A model generated the notes under the pieces. That model was not told the DNA's origin. It worked only from the letters and a program-made list of their open reading frames with translations, and did no database searches. Made by a program: the position numbers and the translations under genes. This document shows positions 29,374 to 37,547 of a stretch of DNA of 64,000 bases, one piece after another. Position 1 is the first letter of the stretch, and each line of letters begins with the position of its first letter. The stretch comes from Zasmidium citrigriseum (taxonomy: Eukaryota; Ascomycota; Dothideomycetes; Mycosphaerellales; Mycosphaerellaceae). The DNA is taken from the NCBI GenBank assembly GCA_002786025.1, contig NHNW01000040.1:248001-312000 (forward strand). The letters are read 5' to 3'.

Positions 29374-30036
29374 ATGGCTCCGCCGAAAGCCCCTCCTCGG
29401 CGCAGCGAACGCCGTCGACTCCAGCGGGAGCAACACAATCAAGACTCGCCCCTTCTCAGACTGCCAGCTGAACTACGCAACATGATCTTCTCCCTTGCGC
29501 TGCCGTCGGACAAAGTATTCACGATTGGTCCGTACCAACAATACGTCACCTCAGACGATCAATTCGAGGAATGGACATCTGTTCGCTCGGCTTCTCAGTA
29601 CCAACAATCATTCGGCCTCACACAAGTTTGTCGACAGATTCGCGCCGAAACAGTCAGAGTCGCATACGCGATTAACGCTTTCGATCTTCGAGTGTTTTCA
29701 TCTCCCATGCGAGACGATGCCGCGGACTGGCTCGATAGTCGACCTTCAGATGTGCTGCCTGTCATCAGAAAAGTTGCGGTTCATCCGGGACCGAGATACG
29801 AATGGAACGAGGGCTGGTGCGGAGAACTGCACGTTATCTTCGATTTGACAGTGAAGAGCGCCAAGGTGATTTACAGTGGCTGCGATGCGTGCAAGAGATC
29901 GCACGACATCAATCTCGCGAAGTACAATGCGCTGGCAACAGAAGAGCGGCTGCCATCCGAAACGCCAAGGGAGAGGCTTGCGGTGCTCATTGATGGCTTC
30001 CGCAATATCTTCAGCGATTGGCTCATCTATCGATGA
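29374..30036 (+). CDS. F-box-like 'LPAELRNMIFSLALP' protein, tandem member D
   Basis: 220 residues from ATG 29374, the base after a 5'-UTR intron. LLRLPAELRNMIFSLALPSD lies at about residues 27-46. FGLTQVCRQIRAETVRVAYA follows. The segment SGCDACKRSHDINLAKYN near the C-terminus carries a CxxC pair like its relatives. It is the shortest and last of the tandem set. Its upstream region has only a degenerate version of the shared element. Function is unknown. Confidence 0.78.
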   Translation: MAPPKAPPRRSERRRLQREQHNQDSPLLRLPAELRNMIFSLALPSDKVFTIGPYQQYVTSDDQFEEWTSVRSASQYQQSFGLTQVCRQIRAETVRVAYAINAFDLRVFSSPMRDDAADWLDSRPSDVLPVIRKVAVHPGPRYEWNEGWCGELHVIFDLTVKSAKVIYSGCDACKRSHDINLAKYNALATEERLPSETPRERLAVLIDGFRNIFSDWLIYR

Positions 30037-30230
30037 TCGGTGTCATGGACTGCTGGCATATCGTACTTGGCAGGGGATGCCTCGCACTTGGGGTATCACC
30101 ACTATCGCCATCACGCCGCCACGACGGTTGAAAGGTGTTCGCCCTGGAAGGCCATGATCGCATTTGCAATGACACATTAAAGATGCCACTACATCGTATG
30201 GTAGTTCCGATATCAATGTATCGTGGTGCT

Positions 30231-31037
30231 TCATGTCGGGGGCATTTCGAAAACTTCCGTCCGGTCCTCGATGGTCCTCAGCATGGGCGCCAGCTTATTC
30301 GCATCCCTGAACGCCTCGGGCACATTCTCCCTCATCCCCCTCAACTTCTCTTGAACCACCTCATACTCCTCCTCCTTCGCCGTATACTGCCGTATCACCT
30401 TCTTCCCACCATGCTCCACATAAACCCTCGTGTCCCGCATCCTGATCACCACCCCGTCCAACCGCAAAAAGAACCGATTCAGCAGCAGCAACCTCTCCGG
30501 CATCATCCTGACCTTGATATTCAACACCGCAATCCCGTTATCCGCCAGCTCATCCTCATAGAGATCCACTGCATCAAAGAACATAATCGGATCCTGCCTC
30601 GCCAACAAATCCGTCCGCACAACCTCCCCATCCTCCTTTTTCGCATCCCTCCAACCCCCCTCAACACCCTCTTTATGCGTCGACCCCCGATAATCCGTAC
30701 TATAGCTCCAATCAAACGGCTTCACAACTTGCTTCACCTCTTCTTGATGTGCTCGCTCCTTTTTCCACTCCTCCGCAACCGCAACCTGTAGCATCCCTTC
30801 CTCCGTCTTACTCACGCGATCCAGCGCGTCCCGAGCGTTGAATTCTAGCGTCCATTGCGAGGGGATATGTGTTATTGAGACGAAGTTGTCGCCAAAGATC
30901 ATCTCTGGGATCGGGATGCCAATGTCGTTCGAGAGGGCTTCGATGGGGTCGGCTTTCAAGATGGGGAGTTTGCGGGTTGTGATGCGCCAGGTTTTGTTCG
31001 GGGAGGTGTGAGTCTGGGTGCCATTTGGGGTGGCCAT
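30231..31037 (-). CDS. tip41: TIP41-like protein (PP2A / TOR signalling)
   Basis: 268 residues from ATG 31037. The frame is open further 5' but only from a GTG at 31241, and the sequence there is not family-like. Core TIP41 motifs are present: WRITTRKLPILKADPIE, IPIPEMIFGDNFVSI, FNARDALDRVSK, VKPFDWSYSTDYRGS, and a C-terminal FFLRLDGVVIRMRDTRVYVE. In yeast Tip41 binds the PP2A regulator Tap42 and acts in TORC1 nutrient signalling; the mammalian homologue TIPRL binds PP2A catalytic subunits. An insertion after the YRGS motif is rich in Gly/Glu/Lys. It is head-to-head with the Aurora kinase gene across only 280 bp. An antisense frame at 30135-30791 is a shadow. Confidence 0.9.
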   Translation of the reverse strand: MATPNGTQTHTSPNKTWRITTRKLPILKADPIEALSNDIGIPIPEMIFGDNFVSITHIPSQWTLEFNARDALDRVSKTEEGMLQVAVAEEWKKERAHQEEVKQVVKPFDWSYSTDYRGSTHKEGVEGGWRDAKKEDGEVVRTDLLARQDPIMFFDAVDLYEDELADNGIAVLNIKVRMMPERLLLLNRFFLRLDGVVIRMRDTRVYVEHGGKKVIRQYTAKEEEYEVVQEKLRGMRENVPEAFRDANKLAPMLRTIEDRTEVFEMPPT

Positions 31038-31317
31038 GGCGGGTGGAATGTGTTGATTTTCTGGGTTGTACAATCGAGAGGTGACGTGAGTATCTTGGAT
31101 CTTTTGGTGGGGTGGAGGGCTGTGGTCGGAGCTTGCGAAGCTGGAGGCCGACGTAGCAACCGTTGCTGGGCGAGTGTTTGGGCGGGCTTCGTCTCGCTTC
31201 TTGACTTCGATCCCACTCACGAGAAGCCACGACTGACACACTCACTGCTCGCAACCTACCTCACTGTCGCTTCAATCGAGTAGAGAGTCCATCTACACTC
31301 ATTGACAGCAGACAACC
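31038..31317. promoter_or_regulatory. Compact bidirectional promoter of Tip41 and Aurora kinase
   Basis: Only 280 bp separate the two start codons, which point away from each other, so both promoters and 5' UTRs must overlap or abut. I could not identify specific factor sites. Confidence 0.6.
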
Positions 31318-32557
31318 ATGGCCGACCTTCAGAATCTTGAGCAGCGCTTCGAGAGCATCACCGTCCAGGATGAGAACCAGGACACCAACGCACCATACCA
31401 ACACAAAGCAAAGGTATACTCCTCGACACATGTCACTCCCACTACTCCTCTAACACACACAACAGGGCTCCCTCAGCCAAGCCATCTCCCTCTCAAACCT
31501 CGGCACATCCGCAGCCCAAAGCCGCATGAAACTCCCCCTCCAAAAGCTCCCAGCGAACGCCGCCAGCAAACCCGCCCAAACCGTCCTCACAAAAATCACC
31601 CTCCCCTCCCAAGCCGCTCAACAACAACGCACCTCCGCCGACTCCCGCCCCTCAGACCCCGAACCCATCGCCGACAAGCCCAAGCCCAAACAATGGCACC
31701 TGGGCATGTTCGAAATCGGCAAGCCTCTAGGCAAAGGCAAATTCGGCCGCGTCTACCTCGCCCGCGAACGCAGCACGGGTTTCGTCTGCGCGCTGAAGGT
31801 CCTGCATAAGTCGGAGCTGCAGCAGGGAAAAGTTGAGAAGCAGGTGCGGAGGGAGATTGAGATTCAGTCGAATCTTGCACATCCGAATATCCTGCGTCTG
31901 TATGGCCACTTCCACGACACAAAACGCATCTTCCTCATCCTCGAGTTCGCCGGGAAGGGAGAGCTGTACAAGCATCTTCGCAAAGCACAGCGGTTCCCTG
32001 AATGGCAGGCTGCGCAGTACATTGCCCAAATGGCGAGTGCGTTGAAGTACTTGCACAAGAAGCACGTCATGCATAGGGATATCAAGCCAGAGAATATCCT
32101 CGTGGGCCTGCATGGCGAGATCAAGATCTCGGATTTCGGATGGAGTGTACACGCTCCGAACAACAGACGGAATACCATGTGTGGAACTCTGGACTACCTC
32201 CCTCCGGAGATGATCAAGCCCGGCCGGGAGGAGAACTGGTACAGCGAAAAAGTCGATCTCTGGAGCTTGGGTGTCCTTACGTACGAATTCCTGGTGGGAG
32301 AAGCACCATTCGAAGACACGCCCGTCATGACGCAGCGGAGAATCGCACGCGGCGAGATGACCATCCCACCGTTCGTTAGTGCCGAGGCGAGGGATCTGAT
32401 CAAGAGACTGCTTGTATTGGATCCGGAGAAGAGATTGAGTCTGGAGGAAGTCGAGGTCCATCCGTGGATCATCAAACACTGCGTCAAGGGCGAGAGACAC
32501 TACCAGCGGACGAGTGGCGATCTCAAAAAGGAGAAGTCGACCGGAGGCGCGCAATGA
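31318..32557 (+). CDS. ark1: Aurora kinase (Ipl1/Ark1 type)
   Basis: Exons 31318-31413 and 31466-32557 give 395 residues (GTATAC...ACAG intron, phase 0). The N-terminal 110 residues are Lys/Pro/Ser-rich. The kinase domain has the Gly loop [21 protein letters not shown]-type Lys in [11 protein letters not shown], catalytic [19 protein letters not shown], an Aurora-type activation loop ([16 protein letters not shown]) and a [17 protein letters not shown] segment. The DFGWS and [12 protein letters not shown] sequences are diagnostic for Aurora. In fungi this is the catalytic subunit of the chromosomal passenger complex, which corrects kinetochore attachments and helps cytokinesis. Length and layout are normal for a single fungal Aurora. 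A 324-codon antisense frame across the kinase domain is a shadow. Confidence 0.93.
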
Positions 32558-32952
32558 GTTGGGTGGTGATGATATGGATGACAGCACGAGTTTCGTATCT
32601 CGATTGGTTTCTTGGGACGGGCGGTACAGAGGGAATGGAAGCATTGCGTTTTGGAGTTGAATCGGTTGTGGGTATCGTGTGTACGCCGTAAATGCAAGCA
32701 TGAAACGCTTTCAAATGCAGAAGCCCAGTCTTTTCATGTCTCATTCCATGCTTCGATCGTACAGGTCTTTTCTATCTCTTGACAGCCTCTGCCCGTAGAC
32801 ATTCCCACGGTACAAATGGGCAGCTCTGGGTATCATGGTCTTCCATCTCCGCCCTCTCCTCTTGCTCGGACTGATGTGATTGTTCGTCTTCCCTTTTTCA
32901 AGCCTATAGCCATCCAGTCTCCTCAACTTCCCCAATCTTCTCCCGCTCCCCC
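32558..32952. other. Convergent 3' intergenic region (Aurora / ATP23)
   Basis: A 395-bp gap between two 3' ends. I see nothing coding or repeated in it. Confidence 0.4.
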
Positions 32953-33669
32953 TCACTTATAAATCTCATCAAAAGGCCTCGTATCCCCAAAACAACTCCC
33001 CCAAACCTCATTCACCACCTGCACAGCCTGCACATCATCCCTACACCCAGGTCTCGCAGCCACACTCAACGCCGCCCTCCTGCGCACACACTCCTGCAAC
33101 TGCGCCGTAACACTCCACTGCCCGCGGGTAAAAAACTCCCGCATAAACCTACACTCCCCACTCAACATACTCGCGCGGATTTCCATACAAGCCGCGTGTC
33201 GCAAGTCCAAAGGATCCATTTTGAAACGCAGGTGGTCGTATGCGTGGATCATTTCGTGCGCGAGTGTGTCTTCGACGTGGCCGCGATTCCGCAGCTGATT
33301 CGCACATAGTAAAATTCCATGGTCTGGGGAGAAGCCGCCGGATTGGTGCGTGCTGCAGCGGCGGCAGCGGACGTTGTGCGGGCCTATACTTGCGGTGTTG
33401 GAGGGGGGCGAGAGGAGGTTTATGTTGTGTTGGAGGAAGGTTATTATCGGGGAGGCTTTGAAGAGGTGCGCTACGTCGGCTTCGACGCGGGCTATGTCGG
33501 AGCTTTCGGTGAGGAGGTCGCGTTCGGCGTAGTAGGATTGGGTTAGGGAGGGGGAGGCGCTGCCGGTGAGGATGCTGAAAAAGTTGGACCAGGTTAGGTA
33601 GGTTGTGTCGTTCGCGGGAGAGGTTTGTGTTGATGAGGATGATGAGGGTTGTTGTGAGGGTTCCGCCAT
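32953..33669 (-). CDS. atp23: Mitochondrial inner membrane protease ATP23
   Basis: Single-exon 238-residue protein from ATG 33669. The metalloprotease motif HEMIHAYD is at residues 138-145 (HExxH). The upstream segment NVRCRRCSTHQSGGFSPDHG and downstream LRHAACMEIRASMLSGEC match ATP23. The C-terminus carries the conserved CVRRRAALSVAARPGC and VWGSCFGDTRPFDEIY. In yeast Atp23 processes Atp6, helps assemble the F1Fo ATP synthase Fo sector and degrades some intermembrane-space proteins. The many cysteines fit import through the Mia40 disulphide relay. The N-terminus is Ser/Gln-rich. Confidence 0.93.
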   Translation of the reverse strand: MAEPSQQPSSSSSTQTSPANDTTYLTWSNFFSILTGSASPSLTQSYYAERDLLTESSDIARVEADVAHLFKASPIITFLQHNINLLSPPSNTASIGPHNVRCRRCSTHQSGGFSPDHGILLCANQLRNRGHVEDTLAHEMIHAYDHLRFKMDPLDLRHAACMEIRASMLSGECRFMREFFTRGQWSVTAQLQECVRRRAALSVAARPGCRDDVQAVQVVNEVWGSCFGDTRPFDEIYK

Positions 33670-34253
33670 GGTCGCTGATGTGTCGTCTCGAAGTTTGAAG
33701 GAGGTGGAACGGTTTATCGAGAAGTTTGGTGAGATGTGGAAGTTGACGATTGAAGTTCGAGAGCTTCAGTTGAATTCACCTCTCAAGCGGGATGATCTCG
33801 GGAGCGGATAGAGCCGAGATCTAGCGGTCCTCCGACATCACTACATCAACATCTGATGACTTGATGGCAAGGGTGATTAGGAAATGATTGTCAACTTTCA
33901 ATCTTCATCCATTGATGGAACAGTTTTCTCATATCTATGTACACAAAAAGGGACACCCGAGTGCAGTAAGCAAAAGGGGCGAGACGGAAAAGCGTCTCTC
34001 ATCGAGCAATCCCCAAAGACAACAAGAAAGGGGGGTTTGAAGAGCTCGGTATAATCAACAAGGAAGTTGCAAGCACACTTTGGATATGAGAGTTGGTGGT
34101 TGGTGGTGTGGTCTCGGCTTTCCATCTCCTCTTTATTCCTCTCTTTCTTCCGTCTCTCATGGGGTGGTATCACAAGCTCAAAATTCTCAAAACAACAAAT
34201 CGAACATCTGAGGCATCAAGTGTCATCACTGCAACGTCGTGTCAGGGATGATC
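33670..34253. promoter_or_regulatory. ATP23 upstream region and Msb2 3' flank
   Basis: A 584-bp gap between two minus-strand genes. It should hold the ATP23 promoter and the Msb2 3' UTR. No other feature seen. Confidence 0.4.
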
Positions 34254-37200
34254 TCAATTCCATCCCAGACTGTTCTCGGCCATGACAGGTGCGCTGATGC
34301 CCTGTTCTCGAACACTGCGACCATTGCTGCTGCCGGCACTGTTTCTGCTTCCACGGCCGCCGCTGCCGCTGCCACTGCCACGACCATTGGTAGTACCTCG
34401 TGTCGTGCCAGAGCCGCGAAGACCATTGCCGCCAGACATGAAGTAGCCGCCCATGCCGCCGCCCGAGAGCGTGGCAGGGGAGCGCTGGCTCATCTCACCG
34501 GGAGTCTGGAGAGATGGCGAGCGCTGGTGTGATTGCCTCTTCTTGCGGTAGCGACGTGCAACATAGACCATGGCGGCAGCGTAAAGAGCTGCACCAGCGC
34601 AGGCACCAAGACCGATCCCGACAGAAGTGCCCTTGACCGATTGCGAGCTGCCTGAGTCGCCGCCGATCGGGGCACCGTCTCCATGCTTGCCTGATGAGGT
34701 CGCCTGTGGGTTGTAGGAAGCAGTCTCAGTACCATCGTCCATGTTTGCCCCTGGAAGGATCGGGATTGCAGGGTTGATCATGGACATGAGCATGTGGACC
34801 GAGTCGTCAGGGTTGCTGTATGCCGCTGACATGGCGGTGTGCAGATCAAGCTGGAGTTGGTCGACCATGTTGGCTGGGATGTAGGCCTGTGCGAGAGTAG
34901 TGATGTAGTTCATCGACTTCGTCGTGTCAAAAGGCATCAAGGCATTCATCGTGACGTTCTCGTGAGAGATTCCCAAGCAGTAAGCAATACCCTGAGGAAG
35001 GTACGCAAAGATCTGGCTGGCGGAGTTCTCGGTGCTGACCACGAAGGGGAAGTTGAGGCCGTAGTTGAAACCGACTTGGATCAAGGTTGCGTTCAACGGA
35101 GCCGCGGGCATGCCACCAGGAGGCTGGATCAAGCGCGGCATGTATGTTGGCAATCCAGTCGATGCACTAGATGTGGAGCTATCAACTGGCATGTTGCTTC
35201 CCGGTTCAGTGGTGGTTGGGCTGGGCGTGGTCGTCGGTGCGTAGACCAGCGAAGTTGGCACAACCAAGACCGTGGCAGAATCACTTCCCGTTGCTACAAT
35301 CGACGTCGGAGCCTTGGACGTGGTGGTCTGAGGGGCAGTGGTGGCCGGAGTGGAAGTCGTGCTCGCCTCGACACTGGTCGACGATGGCTGCGTGGTGATA
35401 ACAGCAGTGGTCGACGATTCATTGGAGGATGTCGATGATTCGATGACAGTACTGGATTCCGAAGACGATGCAGAGAAGCTCGTGACAGATGGGTGAGTTC
35501 CAGTAGCGGTGATTGAGCTGTTCGAACTGAGAGTAGCGGACTCGCTGCTGCTCGACAGAGTCAGGGTCGCACCCGTGGTGAGAGGTACTGAAGTCGAGTA
35601 GGTCGAGCCAGCAGAAGCAGTTGGCAGGGACGAGGTCTCATTCGTAGTCGTTCCGGAGGCTGACAGAGTGAATTGCAGTGACTTGGAAGACCCAGTGACT
35701 GACATCGAAGACGACTGAGACGCCGTGTTGACCGGAATAGGAACCACCGTGACGCCATCTGAACCAGTTGACGTGCTCAATGTGTAAGATCCGGTAGACG
35801 TGCCTGTGCCAATGATCGATTCTGCCGTTCCCGTGGCAGTGGCGCTTGCACTCGCGGGGGTAGTAGAGATCTGGGAGGCCAGCGATGAGGCTGCGCTGGA
35901 CAGGATGCCTGAGAATTCCGAAGCCAGAGAGCTCGAAACCTTGGAGTCTGTGGCAGTAGCGACAATCTCGGAAAGCTCAGAGCTCAATGACGATGCGATG
36001 TCAGAAAGTGCCGCAGAGGCGTTGGTGCCAGTAGCTGAGGCCGTTCCGGTAGTGTTAGCAGAAGCTTCAGAGATCACCGAGGAGGCGACACTCGAGATTT
36101 CAGACTTGACCGACGAGACGACGCTGCTCAGGTCTTCCGTCGAAGTGGAAGAAGGCTTGGCGGTGATTGGTGCCGTGCCAGTGCCTGAGTATGACTCTGC
36201 ACTCTCCCTCGAGCCCGTTCCAGTTGTGGAAGCAGTAGGGAGAATGCCGGGCAGAAGGCCTCCGGAGTTGGAAGTCCCAGAAGCGGTTGCGTTCTGCGTT
36301 GGGAGGATTCCAGGAAGAAGACCTTCATTCGACGAGCTGGAGGACTTGGTACCACTGCCGGTTCCTGTGCCCTGTGCGTAGCTTTCCGAAGAGACGTCGA
36401 CGGTGGGACGAGTCGCCTCGCTGGAGCTGGTGCGCGAAGAGCTGCGGATGGTGGCGCTCTCGATGATAGTCGACAGGCCAACAATGATAGGTGCACTGGT
36501 GGTGTTCGACGACTCGGAGCTGGCAGTCGCAGTTGCGTTGTCTGCCGTGCTGCTCCTAGCTGTGGGAGTTACCACGCTCTCAGGTACTCCGGTGCCAGAC
36601 ATCGTGTCAGGTCGCTGAGGGTTGAAGACCGGCCGCGATGACGACTTGGTTGGCTGAACGACCTCAGGCGGAACTCCTCCCGTAGAACCCACATACTCTT
36701 CGGTCTTGGATTTGGACGCGGACTTGGACGGCGAAGTTTCTGACGGAGGGGTTGGCAACAGCGTGACTGATGGCAGGAGACCGTTCGATCCAAAGATAGG
36801 GTTGAAGGCGGGTTTGCTGCTGGACAATGACGACTCGCTTGTAGAAGAAGATGTCTTCGGTGTCGCTGGCGTGGGCGTCACAGGAGTGGCGGGCATGCTG
36901 CCGGTGGAAGCCACCTGAGGATTGAAGTTGGGTCGGCTGCTCGACGTTGACGAAGAACTCTTCTCATCATTCTCGTTGGAGAATGATGAAGGGGTAGGCT
37001 CCGGCTCCGCAGATCTGCTGCTAATATCCCCTTCGTAAGGTATCGTAGAGTTCTTTGGAAGTCCGAAGGTTTCCTCCGGCTGGGTGGACGTTGACGAACT
37101 GCTCGACGGAGGACTGGCGTACGTGCTCGACGACGTAGTCAGGATCGAACTTGAACTCCATGTCAATGACGTTGTCGAAGTGTTGGCCGGAGGCACAAAC

Positions 37201-37547
37201 GATGTCGACGGTATCGATGAAGAAGTCGAACTACTCGAACTTTGCAAAGGTTCGAAAAGGCTTTCAAAGACAGACTCGGGATTGAACTGTGGCGACGTGC
37301 CGGGGAAACCGTCACCATCTGAAGTCAAAGGTGACGAGTAAGACGAAGTGCTGTCGGATGTTGTCGTTGAGCCTTGTGTCAGTGCTGTTATGTTCGGGTA
37401 TTGCCTCTTGATGTGCCGTGGAAAGTAGTACTTTGGTCGATCCGGTTCCTGTTGAGGTCGAGCGGGCGCAGCCTCCGCTGTCGTGAAAGGTCCACGCATA
37501 GACATGACCGCCAATGCGGCCGCCCATGCTGAGGTGGTGGTCTTCAT
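34254..37547 (-). CDS. msb2: Msb2-type signalling mucin
   Basis: Single-exon 1097-residue protein. A probable signal peptide (MKTTTSAWAAALAVMSM, then AEA) is followed by about 750 residues of Ser/Thr-rich mucin sequence. This contains repeated phrases such as SSRPVFNPQ, SSKPAFNPIF, GLLPGILPT and ASATGT. A conserved non-mucin extracellular block follows (VGFNYGLNFPFVVSTENSAS, then LPQGIAYCLGI). Next is one membrane span (about residues 974-997, GIGLGACAGAALYAAAMVYV). The cytoplasmic tail of 100 residues starts RRYRKKRQ and is Gly/Ser/Arg-rich. This order matches fungal Msb2, a plasma membrane sensor that feeds the Cdc42-Ste11 MAPK pathway for filamentation and plant surface recognition. Long upstream DNA suggests complex control. 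Confidence 0.87.
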   Translation of the reverse strand: MKTTTSAWAAALAVMSMRGPFTTAEAAPARPQQEPDRPKYYFPRHIKRQYPNITALTQGSTTTSDSTSSYSSPLTSDGDGFPGTSPQFNPESVFESLFEPLQSSSSSTSSSIPSTSFVPPANTSTTSLTWSSSSILTTSSSTYASPPSSSSSTSTQPEETFGLPKNSTIPYEGDISSRSAEPEPTPSSFSNENDEKSSSSTSSSRPNFNPQVASTGSMPATPVTPTPATPKTSSSTSESSLSSSKPAFNPIFGSNGLLPSVTLLPTPPSETSPSKSASKSKTEEYVGSTGGVPPEVVQPTKSSSRPVFNPQRPDTMSGTGVPESVVTPTARSSTADNATATASSESSNTTSAPIIVGLSTIIESATIRSSSRTSSSEATRPTVDVSSESYAQGTGTGSGTKSSSSSNEGLLPGILPTQNATASGTSNSGGLLPGILPTASTTGTGSRESAESYSGTGTAPITAKPSSTSTEDLSSVVSSVKSEISSVASSVISEASANTTGTASATGTNASAALSDIASSLSSELSEIVATATDSKVSSSLASEFSGILSSAASSLASQISTTPASASATATGTAESIIGTGTSTGSYTLSTSTGSDGVTVVPIPVNTASQSSSMSVTGSSKSLQFTLSASGTTTNETSSLPTASAGSTYSTSVPLTTGATLTLSSSSESATLSSNSSITATGTHPSVTSFSASSSESSTVIESSTSSNESSTTAVITTQPSSTSVEASTTSTPATTAPQTTTSKAPTSIVATGSDSATVLVVPTSLVYAPTTTPSPTTTEPGSNMPVDSSTSSASTGLPTYMPRLIQPPGGMPAAPLNATLIQVGFNYGLNFPFVVSTENSASQIFAYLPQGIAYCLGISHENVTMNALMPFDTTKSMNYITTLAQAYIPANMVDQLQLDLHTAMSAAYSNPDDSVHMLMSMINPAIPILPGANMDDGTETASYNPQATSSGKHGDGAPIGGDSGSSQSVKGTSVGIGLGACAGAALYAAAMVYVARRYRKKRQSHQRSPSLQTPGEMSQRSPATLSGGGMGGYFMSGGNGLRGSGTTRGTTNGRGSGSGSGGRGSRNSAGSSNGRSVREQGISAPVMAENSLGWN

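Noticed and set aside
30135..30791. 218-codon plus-strand frame antisense to Tip41
   Set aside because: His/Pro/Leu-rich antisense shadow of a conserved gene.
31727..32701. 324-codon minus-strand frame across the Aurora kinase domain
   Set aside because: Antisense shadow; its translation lacks domains while the sense strand encodes all kinase motifs.
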